This document shows positions 1-6,754 of a DNA stretch of 64,000 nt, piece by piece; the first letter of the stretch is position 1, and every line of letters begins with the position of its first letter. The translations under genes and the position numbers were made by a program. The notes under the pieces are model-generated. The model was not told the DNA's origin, did not search any database, and was given only the letters and a program-made list of their open reading frames with translations. The DNA lies in NCBI GenBank assembly GCA_947311475.1, contig CAMZLK010000042.1, positions 1 through 64,000 on the forward strand. Direction: 5' to 3'. The DNA comes from an uncultured Desulfocapsa sp. (GTDB lineage: Bacteria; Desulfobacterota; Desulfobulbia; Desulfobulbales; Desulfocapsaceae).

Positions 1-148
1 TCGTAAAAACTCTTCATCTGCTTCGTTGCTACATTTTTTGTTTAATTTCAACGTACCTTAGTACGCCGAAATTAAACAAAAAATGTGCGCCTCGCATATG
101 AAGTTTTTTACTTAGCCATCGGGATTTTAACCTTTTTACGAATTTATC
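1..148 (+). repeat. Family A MITE copy 1 (left end cut by window edge)
   Basis: The copy starts at TCGTAAAAAC and ends at TTTACGAATTTATC. The centre is a long palindrome: the arm ACATTTTTTGTTTAATTTC pairs with GAAATTAAACAAAAAATGT around CGTACCTTAGTACG. It ends about 80 nt before the selenoprotein gene, so that gene's promoter is either in the remaining gap, in the repeat, or further left. Other copies are at 1509, 17649, 17810, 18718, 43006, 45667, 45828 and 49295. Confidence 0.85.
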
Positions 149-229
149 ATAGAGTGAATCCTTGTGATTTGCCCTATCCTGTCTTTTTCGTGAGGAGAAA
201 GACATATTCTATTTAAGGAGAATAAAACC

Positions 230-631
230 ATGGACGCAAAGGAACTGAAGAAGATCCTTGCCGGAATCGGAGTCGTCGGCCTGTTGGCTGGTGGCGGTGT
301 ATCCATTCCCGGCAGTGCGAGTGCTGCCAGTGCCAGTGGCTGAGGTGCTGAAAAGCCCAGTGCAGTTGGCACTGAAACACACGCAGCAGGTAGTGGCTGA
401 GGCGCAACTAAAACCGACGCAGTTAGCGTCGAAAAACATGTTGACGAAATGAAGGCAAAAGCCGGAGAAGCTGTAGAAGATGTAAAGGCTAAAGCCGGCG
501 AAGCCGTAGATAAAGCAAAATCGAAAATGAACAAAGAAGCGGCTGGTAGCGGTTGAGGCGCAACAAAGCACGACGCAGGTAGCGTCGATGGGAAAAAAGC
601 GGCACCTAAAAAGAGCGGCTGAAGTGGTTAA
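230..631 (+). CDS. SbtA-like selenoprotein with four in-frame UGA (Sec) codons
   Basis: Read with UGA as selenocysteine, the frame runs from ATG at 230 (AAGGAG at 215-220) to TAA at 629-631, giving 133 aa. Sec falls at residues 38, 57, 109 and 131 (TGA at 341, 398, 554, 620) in contexts ASGUGA, GSGUGA, GSGUGA and KSGUSG. Residues 1-30 form a leader-like segment beginning MDAKELKKILAGIGVVGLLA. Residues 73-100 hold two KAKAGEAV repeats predicted to be helical. Each UGA is followed by a hairpin at a fixed distance, and a terminator follows the gene. From memory of the family, the leader and the repeated G-U/C-G motif match SbtA-type (selenobiotic) RiPP precursors modified by the radical SAM enzyme SbtM into thio(seleno)oxazoles. 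No SbtM, SelA or SelB is visible here. The Sec reading is well supported; the SbtA assignment is less certain. Ordinary gene callers would break it into short ORFs. Confidence 0.86.
358..374 (+). promoter_or_regulatory. SECIS-like hairpin 1 (for UGA at 341-343)
   Basis: CAGTGC pairs with GCACTG over 6 bp around the loop AGTTG. The stem starts 15 nt, and the loop 21 nt, after the UGA. This is the usual place for a bacterial SECIS recognised by SelB. Confidence 0.75.
415..431 (+). promoter_or_regulatory. SECIS-like hairpin 2 (for UGA at 398-400)
   Basis: CGACGC pairs with GCGTCG over 6 bp around AGTTA. The loop again starts at +21. The stem sequence differs from hairpin 1 at paired positions, so pairing is kept by compensatory changes. 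Confidence 0.8.
571..587 (+). promoter_or_regulatory. SECIS-like hairpin 3 (for UGA at 554-556)
   Basis: CGACGC pairs with GCGTCG around AGGTA, with the loop at +21. The stem equals hairpin 2 and one loop base differs. The shared stem imposes the similar peptides TDAVSV and HDAGSV after the two Sec residues. Confidence 0.8.
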
Positions 632-635
632 TCAC

Positions 636-653
636 TAAGTGCGGTCGCGCTTA
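636..653 (+). promoter_or_regulatory. SECIS-like hairpin 4 lying beyond the stop codon (for UGA at 620-622)
   Basis: TAAGTGC pairs with GCGCTTA (7 bp with one G-U) around the tetraloop GGTC, which is the loop of the E. coli fdhF SECIS. The loop starts at +21 from the UGA. The TAA stop at 629-631 comes before the hairpin, so this element sits in the 3' UTR and serves only the last Sec, two codons from the end. Confidence 0.78.
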
Positions 654-665
654 CAGATATGGAAG

Positions 666-704
666 GGTCAACTATGGTATTTATCATAGTTGGCCTTTTT
701 TTTT
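666..704 (+). terminator. Rho-independent terminator of the selenoprotein gene
   Basis: GGTCAACTATG pairs with CATAGTTGGCC over 11 bp (one G-T) around an 8-nt loop, followed by nine T. It lies 35 nt past the stop, so the transcript is monocistronic at its 3' end. Confidence 0.9.
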
Positions 705-734
705 GTTTTAATTATCTCGTTGAGTTTTGTGTGT

Positions 735-868
735 TTAGTGCCTTACTCCGTAATTTCTGCAATAAAAAACAAGAATATGTGAGAGTAATATCAAGCCGTT
801 ATGAATAGCAACAGATAGCGAACGAAGAGAGACCTTCAAGGCACTTACTTGCGGTTTATCTGCGTTAG
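735..868 (+). repeat. Family B repeat copy 1
   Basis: Starts TTAGTGCCTTACTCC and ends GCGGTTTATCTGCGTTAG. The AGTGCCTT near the left end is complementary to AAGGCACT near the right end. A short hairpin GCGG-TTTAT-CTGC precedes the final GTTAG. It carries the extra segment CAGATAGCGAACGAAGAGAG, also found in the copies at 18798 and 43806. Confidence 0.8.
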
Positions 869-1254
869 ATTTAATAGCTTCTTGGATTCGAGTGTCTTTG
901 AATGTGATACCTTCTTCAGCGATTTTATAAAAAAGAGCTTAATAATCATTATTCTCGATATCTCAAAAACGTGTGTTATTCCAAGTGCAAAGGCTACAGT
1001 ATAGTGCTAATTTGGGGGATGCTTGATGCACTCGTTCGTTAGCTTTTTGGTGGATCTATTGAAAAATGAAACAGAGTGATGTATCTTTATCCATAGATAT
1101 GATATGCAGTATTTCTACTTACTTGACAGAATCCTGCTTGGGGAGCGGATGAAGAGAAGTTGGAAATTATTCTGTCGTATTCTTTAGTATGCTGATATAT
1201 CGATTTAAATTATTGATTCATTTCGTTTTATAATATTAACTAAGAGGATATCCC
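869..1254. other. Intergenic stretch without a gene
   Basis: About 390 bp with low coding signal between repeat B and the Lpp-like gene. A 23-codon open stretch on the minus strand (about 880-950) reads like a protein fragment, but I could not assign it. No RNA gene was recognised. Confidence 0.5.
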
Positions 1255-1494
1255 ATGAAAAATGCTGTTAAAATTCTTACTTTGTTTATGATCGTAGGCC
1301 TTGCTGGTTGTGCCAGTAATAGTGACTTGGATGCCGTAAAAGCACTTGCTCAACAAGCGAATGTAACTGCCGATGCAGCACTGAAAACAGCTCAAAGTGC
1401 TGAAAATATTGCCCAGGAAGCTAAGGCAACATCTGATGCTACAGAAAACAAGCTCGAACGTATGGCCAAAGGTAAAATGACCAAGCATAAGTAA
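1255..1494 (+). CDS. Lpp-like alanine-zipper outer-membrane lipoprotein
   Basis: 79 aa. Residues 1-19 form a signal peptide ending in the lipobox LAGC, so the mature protein would start at Cys19 and be lipidated by Lgt and LspA, both encoded in this window. The mature part is a short Ala-rich heptad helix ending in lysines, as in Lpp/OprI lipoproteins that tether outer membrane to peptidoglycan. ATG at 1255 follows AAGAGG. Size and layout fit the Lpp class; sequence identity to Lpp itself is not claimed. Confidence 0.75.
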   Translation: MKNAVKILTLFMIVGLAGCASNSDLDAVKALAQQANVTADAALKTAQSAENIAQEAKATSDATENKLERMAKGKMTKHK

Positions 1495-1508
1495 GAAACA
1501 CCAGTTTT

Positions 1509-1663
1509 GATGGATTCGTAAAAACTCTTCATCTTCTTCGTTGCTGCAAAATTCAAATCATTTCAACGTACTTTTGTACGCCGAAATGATTTGAATTTTG
1601 CGCGCCTCGAATATGAAGTTTTTTACAAATCCATCTTAACTGTTAACTTTTTACGAGTTTATC
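1509..1663 (+). repeat. Family A MITE copy 2, flanked by 6-bp duplication AGTTTT
   Basis: Bounded by GATGGATTCGTAAAAAC and TTTTTACGAGTTTATC. AGTTTT occurs directly before (1503-1508) and after (1664-1669). The central palindrome uses a different arm from copy 1 (CAAAATTCAAATCATTTC with GAAATGATTTGAATTTTG), yet is fully complementary. Confidence 0.88.
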
Positions 1664-1684
1664 AGTTTTAACTAGTCAGACCAT

Positions 1685-1723
1685 AAAAAGGCAGGGCATT
1701 AGTGCTCTTGCCTTTTTATTTTT
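1685..1723. terminator. Bidirectional terminator between the Lpp-like gene and ygiQ
   Basis: AAAAAGGCAGGGCA pairs with TGCTCTTGCCTTTTT over 14 bp (two G-T) around TTAG, with A-runs on the left and T-runs on the right. It can end transcripts from both convergent genes. Confidence 0.85.
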
Positions 1724-1774
1724 CACACCACTCTCAGCTTCTTTCCAATCAGTGTCCTGCCAGTGATGAGGAGG

Positions 1775-3580
1775 CTATTTCCCTCTTGTACCTGTATGAC
1801 GGCCCTTTTTTCGTCTTCCATTACGCCCCTTTTGTTTTGACGGCTTTTTCGGTTGTAGCAGTTGTTCAAGTATTCGTCGTTGTTTCATTCGTTCCGATTG
1901 GCCGCGGGCAACATATATTGGTTTTTCCGTATCCCGATGCAACCCTGTAACAAACATAGCAGTGGCAAGGGTGCCTGGAGTTGGGGTGAAATCCTGAAAT
2001 TGTCTCAATTCGAGTCCCAGGTTTTTGAGTGTTTTTGCCATGCTTGCAGTGTGCGTTTCTCTACACCCTGGATGGGAAGAGATGATATATGGACTGAAAT
2101 GTATCTCTTTTTTTAGCTCATGACTCAGTTTTCGTCCAAGATTAAGAAATTTTCGCAGCTGTTCATGGGACTCCTTGTGCATGATGTTCAGCACGTCCCT
2201 GTCCGTGTGTTCCGGCGCAATTTTCATGGCACCTGGGGTGTGAGAACGGATGATTTCTTTAAATAGAGCAGGTGTTTTTATGAGGAGTTCCAGCCGCAGG
2301 CCCGAAGAAATAAAGACATTCTTCACTGCCGGCAAGGCTGAGATTTCATGCAGAAGAGATAACAGTCCTTTTTCATCAACCTGGAGGTTTTTACACACTT
2401 TCGGGTAGAGGCAATCATGCTTTCTGCAGGATCCGATACGACAGGAAACACCGTATAAATTAGCAGTGGGCCCACCAAGATCACTGATCGTTCCTGTGAA
2501 GTTTTTCATGGAACTAACCAGTCTGGCTTCCCGGAGTAAAGATTCCCTGCTGCGACTGGTGATGGCAGGGCCCTGGTGACGAGTGATGGCACAGAAGGAG
2601 CAATTACCGGAACAGCCACGAACTGTGGTTAATGAATGCTGGATCATTTTGGCAGCAGGAACATTGGGAAAGGCGGGGTGCTCACAGCGGGTAAAGGGAA
2701 GCTCGTAGAGGCTGTCCATCTCTTTGGTCGTAAGTTTTGGTGGTTGCGGATGTTGCACTATCCACGAGCTTTGTTGCTTTTGGATGAGCTGTGTATCAGC
2801 ATAGCTTCTAGCCTGGGAATCCACTTCTTTTTCAGCACGTAGAAATAAGTCTTTATTCTTACTTATCTCCTGCCAGGAAGGCAGAAGGATCGTTTTTTGT
2901 TCCTCTCTGGCTTGCCTTTCCAGGAAGGCTTTTCCACTGAGCCGTTCACAGGTTCCGGCAATACTTGTAAGATTTTCACCCCTACTTAAACGTTCTGCAA
3001 TTTGGGCGATTGCCTGTTCCCCCATTCCGTACACAATAAGATCTGCCTTGGCATCACTTAGAATGGAACCACGAAGTTTTTTTTGTTTATAGTCGTAATG
3101 GGTAAAACGGCGTAAAGATGCTTCGACTCCACCAAGAATTATGGGTACATCTTTGTAGGCAGAGCGGGCAAGGTTAGTGTAGAGCATGGATGCACGATCA
3201 GGACGTCGTCGTGCAGATTTTTCCCGTTTATTGCCAAACCAGGGATTGCCTCCCGGCGAGTAGGAATCTTTTTCACGAACCTTGCCATTACCTGTGTAAT
3301 TGGCAACAATGGAGTCCAGATTACCTCCACTTATCCCAAAAAAAAGCCGGGGCTTGCCAAACCTTTTAAAATCAATATTGGAATCATAGTGAGGCTGGGC
3401 CAGGATGGCGACACGGTGACCCTTACTCTCAAGGAGTCTGCCAATCAGTGCGACTCCAAATGAAGGGTGATCCACATAGGCGTCTCCGCTGATGAGAACG
3501 ATATCAACTTCATGCCAGCCTCGTGCGGTGCATTCTTTTTTTGTCGCAGGTAATGGTAAAATAGTTTTAGTTGTAGTCAT
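1775..3580 (-). CDS. ygiQ: YgiQ family radical SAM protein
   Basis: 601 aa, within the usual range of the UPF0313/YgiQ family. The N-terminal part has a B12-binding-like fold (GDAYVDHPSFGVALIGRLLE, residues about 31-50). The radical SAM cluster motif CSGNCSFC lies near residue 321 and is followed by ITRHQGPAITSRS, typical of YgiQ. The C-terminus is Lys/Arg rich and disordered. Substrate and reaction are unknown for the family. It stands alone and ends at the bidirectional terminator. Confidence 0.92.
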   Translation of the reverse strand: MTTTKTILPLPATKKECTARGWHEVDIVLISGDAYVDHPSFGVALIGRLLESKGHRVAILAQPHYDSNIDFKRFGKPRLFFGISGGNLDSIVANYTGNGKVREKDSYSPGGNPWFGNKREKSARRRPDRASMLYTNLARSAYKDVPIILGGVEASLRRFTHYDYKQKKLRGSILSDAKADLIVYGMGEQAIAQIAERLSRGENLTSIAGTCERLSGKAFLERQAREEQKTILLPSWQEISKNKDLFLRAEKEVDSQARSYADTQLIQKQQSSWIVQHPQPPKLTTKEMDSLYELPFTRCEHPAFPNVPAAKMIQHSLTTVRGCSGNCSFCAITRHQGPAITSRSRESLLREARLVSSMKNFTGTISDLGGPTANLYGVSCRIGSCRKHDCLYPKVCKNLQVDEKGLLSLLHEISALPAVKNVFISSGLRLELLIKTPALFKEIIRSHTPGAMKIAPEHTDRDVLNIMHKESHEQLRKFLNLGRKLSHELKKEIHFSPYIISSHPGCRETHTASMAKTLKNLGLELRQFQDFTPTPGTLATAMFVTGLHRDTEKPIYVARGQSERMKQRRILEQLLQPKKPSKQKGRNGRRKKGRHTGTRGK

Positions 3581-3630
3581 GGTTCTATCTTAACTACGGC
3601 AGGGCGACTATGCAAATGTGAAAGCGATAC

Positions 3631-3652
3631 TTTTGACTTTTTACGACGCCAC
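3631..3652. repeat. Possible family A end fragment
   Basis: TTTTGACTTTTTACGACGCC resembles the outer end of family A (TTTTTACGACGCCATC). It is too short to be sure. Confidence 0.3.
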
Positions 3653-3684
3653 CAAATGAAAATATTTCAGTGATAAGGATATTC

Positions 3685-5127
3685 ATGAACATCGATATTG
3701 AACAATATTTAGCAATTCTAAAAAAGGAAGTGAAAAATTATCAGGTTCCCGTGGTGGACTTAATTGCAGTGCAAACCAAAGATCCGTTTAAGGTACTGGT
3801 GGCTACAATTCTTTCTGCTAGAACCAAGGACGAGGTAACTGCAAAGGCTTCTGAGCGCTTGTTTAAAAAGGCCGGTACCGTGGAAAAACTGGCAGAGCTT
3901 GATGAAAAGGCATTGCAGAAGATGATTTATCCGGTTGGCTTCTATAAAAATAAGGCAAAGTACCTTGCTGCGTTACCTGGGAAGATGGCAGCAGATTTTG
4001 ACTCCGTTGTTCCTGATACCATGGAGGGATTACTTTCTCTTCCTGGCGTGGGAAGAAAAACTGCCAATCTCGTTTTGGCACAGGCTTTTGGTGTTCCGGC
4101 CATTTGTGTTGATACCCACGTGCATCGAATTATGAATATCTGGGGATATGTTACAACCAGGACTCCTGAACAAACCGAGATGGCGCTGAGAAAAATCCTG
4201 CCGGAAAAATATTGGATTCCGGTAAACTCCTTGCTGGTTGCTTTTGGACAGGGGACATGTCGACCCGTAGGGCCCCATTGCGATCGTTGCGTACTTGTTA
4301 AAACCTGTCCCCAAATAGGTGTGACATCACGAAAGCTCAAACAAAAAAGGAAAAATAAAAATGTTCTGCGTCTTGTTTCCTGGAATGTAAATGGGTTGCG
4401 CGCAATATTTAAGAAAGGGTTTATTGATATTGTGCGTGATATGGCACCTGATGTTTTGGGTTTGCAGGAGATCAAGGCTATGGTTTCGCAGTTACCCGAG
4501 TCTTTACAAAACCTTGATGGTTACCACAGCTATTTTTACAGTGCAAAGCGAAAGGGCTATTCAGGCGTTGCGAGTTACAGCAGGCAGGAACCTGAAAATG
4601 TTATCAAAGGTATTGGTGACTCACGTTTTGACGACGAAGGTCGAGTGTTAACTCTAGAATTTAATAACTATTTTTTCATTAACTGCTATTTCCCAAATTC
4701 CAAGAATGACTTGAGTCGGTTGGATTTTAAGCATGATTTTAATGTTCTTTTACAGAAATTTGCAGAAGATCTGGCATCTAAAAAGTCAGTGGTGATTTGT
4801 GGGGATTATAATGTGGCCCATAAGGAAATTGATCTTGCCAATCCGAAGCAAAACAGAAAAAATGCCGGTTTTACCCCTGAAGAATGCGCATGGATGGATA
4901 GTTTTACAGATGCTGGCTGGATTGATAGTTTTCGAATGAAAAATCAAGAGAAAGATCAATATTCGTGGTGGAGTTATCGAAGCAGAGCCCGGGAGAGGAA
5001 TATCGGTTGGCGCATTGACTACCACTGTGTTGATAAGAACAGTGGTAAACGAATCGTGGATGCTGATATTTTTCAGCACATTCCTGGATCGGATCATTGT
5101 CCGGTTGTGCTTGATTTTCTATGCTAA
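3685..5127 (+). CDS. Fusion of endonuclease III (Nth) and exonuclease III (XthA)
   Basis: 480 aa from ATG 3685, preferred over GTG 3670 because AAGGA sits at 3675-3679. Residues 1-210 are endonuclease III: helix-hairpin-helix LPGVGRKTANLVL with the catalytic Lys, the catalytic Asp in VDTHVHR, and a 4Fe-4S ligand set C-x6-C-x2-C-x5-C. After a basic linker (KLKQKRKNKN), residues 225-480 are an AP endonuclease of the ExoIII class: LVSWNVNGLRA, GLQEIK, GDYNVAHKEIDL and GSDHCPVVL. Both active sites look complete. Nth removes oxidised pyrimidines and nicks by beta-elimination; ExoIII cleans the 3' end, so one chain could do consecutive base-excision steps. The two activities are normally separate proteins. 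Confidence 0.92.
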   Translation: MNIDIEQYLAILKKEVKNYQVPVVDLIAVQTKDPFKVLVATILSARTKDEVTAKASERLFKKAGTVEKLAELDEKALQKMIYPVGFYKNKAKYLAALPGKMAADFDSVVPDTMEGLLSLPGVGRKTANLVLAQAFGVPAICVDTHVHRIMNIWGYVTTRTPEQTEMALRKILPEKYWIPVNSLLVAFGQGTCRPVGPHCDRCVLVKTCPQIGVTSRKLKQKRKNKNVLRLVSWNVNGLRAIFKKGFIDIVRDMAPDVLGLQEIKAMVSQLPESLQNLDGYHSYFYSAKRKGYSGVASYSRQEPENVIKGIGDSRFDDEGRVLTLEFNNYFFINCYFPNSKNDLSRLDFKHDFNVLLQKFAEDLASKKSVVICGDYNVAHKEIDLANPKQNRKNAGFTPEECAWMDSFTDAGWIDSFRMKNQEKDQYSWWSYRSRARERNIGWRIDYHCVDKNSGKRIVDADIFQHIPGSDHCPVVLDFLC

Positions 5128-5184
5128 TTCAGGTACATTTAGCGATATTACAGGTTGTTTGGACTTTTCCAAATGGAGACTGCA

Positions 5185-5853
5185 ATGGACTCAAACAAAA
5201 AGCGTTATACAATACTTCTGGCTGACGATCACACATTGATACGCCGTGGTATCAGAAATCTTATCTGTAACAATCCTGCGTTGGAAGTTATCGGTGAGGT
5301 TGGTGATGGTGAGGAATTGTTGGAATTCCTGGAAACAACCCAGCCTGAGCTTCTAATCCTTGATATTTCCATGCCCAAACTTACTGGTATAGAAGCAGTA
5401 AGCAGAGTGAAAAAGAAGTATCCGAAAATTAAAATTCTAATGCTTACCATGCACAAGAATAAACAATATTTTTATCATGCCATGTCGGCAGGGGCCGATG
5501 GGTATCTGATGAAAGAAGATTCGGATGAAGAATTGCTCCTTGCCATTAAGCGTATCCAGGACGGAAAATCCTACCTTTCTCCATTCCTTTCTCAAGATTT
5601 TGCCGACGATGTCATCTCGGCTTACCGAAATAATCGAAGTTCTCCTTTTGAAACCCTTACCAACAGGGAAAGAGAGGTCCTCAATCTTGTTGTAGAAGGG
5701 CACACCAGCAAGGTTATGGCTGATATGCTTTGTCTTAGTCCAAGAACGGTTGATCATCATCGGGCTAATTTACTCAGAAAATTTGATATGAAAAACAGTG
5801 TCGACCTTGTTAACTTTGCAATACGCAATGGATTCGTAACTCCAAGTGACTGA
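5185..5853 (+). CDS. NarL/FixJ-type response regulator
   Basis: 222 aa from ATG 5185, chosen because GGAG at 5175-5178 is well spaced. The receiver domain (about 8-125) has the acidic pair in LADDHTLI, the phosphorylation Asp in LLILDISMPKLTG and the conserved Lys in LMKEDS. The C-terminal LuxR HTH (about 158-215) reads LTNREREVLNLVVEGHTSK and SPRTVDHHRANLLRKF. No histidine kinase is adjacent, so its partner and targets are unknown. Confidence 0.9.
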   Translation: MDSNKKRYTILLADDHTLIRRGIRNLICNNPALEVIGEVGDGEELLEFLETTQPELLILDISMPKLTGIEAVSRVKKKYPKIKILMLTMHKNKQYFYHAMSAGADGYLMKEDSDEELLLAIKRIQDGKSYLSPFLSQDFADDVISAYRNNRSSPFETLTNREREVLNLVVEGHTSKVMADMLCLSPRTVDHHRANLLRKFDMKNSVDLVNFAIRNGFVTPSD

Positions 5854-6155
5854 GTTGATATTATTGGGTTCTTTCTTATCAACTATCTGGAATATTATCG
5901 ATTTTATTATGTAAAACTCTTTTTCCAAATAGCTGTCAAATCTTTTATATGGTGCTGCTTTTACAGCACAATATCCTGCATTAGGTAAAAATACCTATTG
6001 AAAAATACGTATTTCCCTCAATTGTATTTTAGTCCTGGCTGTGGTTTTTACACAAAGTGAGAAGAAACTGAATTGTTATTCAGCTAAAAAACCAGTCATT
6101 TCCCGCCTTAGGGATAATGGCTTGTTCTTTCTAAGAAAAACAATTTGTGTGGCGT
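5854..6155. other. Intergenic stretch without a gene
   Basis: About 300 bp of AT-rich sequence between the response regulator and repeat B. No ORF, tRNA or clear terminator was recognised. Confidence 0.5.
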
Positions 6156-6287
6156 TTAGTGCCTTACTCCATGATTCCTGCAATAAAAAACAGGTAGTGT
6201 AGACTCCGAGAAACTGAAGAAGGTTAATTGCAATTATATTGTTACGTTATATCACCAAGGCACTTACTTGCAGTTCACCTGCGTTAG
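6156..6287 (+). repeat. Family B repeat copy 2, upstream of HU
   Basis: Starts TTAGTGCCTTACTCC and ends GCAGTTCACCTGCGTTAG. The terminal hairpin is GCAG-TTCAC-CTGC. The middle differs from other copies and includes AGACTCCGAGAA. Confidence 0.8.
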
Positions 6288-6411
6288 CTCTTTCAAAGGA
6301 TACCGAAGAGCCCCGGTGCAACGAACGTATATTTCGTTTTACCTGGCTTGGAACCTTTGGCAGGATTGAATGTGCTGGATATTAAGAGATACAAAAGAGG
6401 GAATGGAAGTT

Positions 6412-6684
6412 ATGAATAAAGCAGAGCTTGTGGCCTCTGTTGCAAAGTCAGCAGGAACCACGAAAGTAAAAGCCGAAATGGTTTTAAATGGTATTCTTGA
6501 AACAATGGTGAAAACTATGCGAGAGGGTGAGAAAGTTTCTCTTTTGGGTTTTGGAACCTTTAGTGTCGTTCAGCGCGTTCAGAAAAAAGGGCGGAATCCA
6601 CAAACGGGGAAAGTTCTTATTATCCCGGCGCATAAGGCAGTTAAGTTCAAGCCGGGGAAGACTCTTTACGGTCGTGTGCAATAG
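6412..6684 (+). CDS. HU family DNA-binding protein
   Basis: 90 aa from ATG 6412, the normal HU length; earlier in-frame ATGs would add an unusual extension. MNKAELVASVAK is the typical N-terminus, and the DNA-contacting arm is in GRNPQTGKVLIIPAHKAVKF. The histone-like dimer bends DNA and compacts the nucleoid. Convergent with lgt. Confidence 0.93.
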   Translation: MNKAELVASVAKSAGTTKVKAEMVLNGILETMVKTMREGEKVSLLGFGTFSVVQRVQKKGRNPQTGKVLIIPAHKAVKFKPGKTLYGRVQ

Positions 6685-6754
6685 TTTGTAAGAGCTAAAC
6701 CTCCCGGGTGTTCCCCATAAAGAAGCCTGTTATGCCATTTTCTAATAAGTGGTT

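Noticed and set aside
136-571. Minus-strand and alternative-frame ORFs across the selenoprotein gene
   Set aside because: They have biased low-complexity composition and no SD. They exist only because the real frame is broken by UGA codons.
230-631. Reading the selenoprotein locus as a pseudogene with three premature stops
   Set aside because: All interruptions are UGA, in the same peptide context, each with a paired hairpin at a fixed distance. Decay would give mixed stops and frameshifts.
230-631. UGA recoded as tryptophan in this organism
   Set aside because: Many normal genes here end in TGA at the expected length (for example mnmG before lgt, ftsX before envC), and Trp is encoded by TGG.
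870-960. Possible protein fragment on the minus strand next to repeat B
   Set aside because: About 23 codons only, no start, no recognisable family; could be chance.
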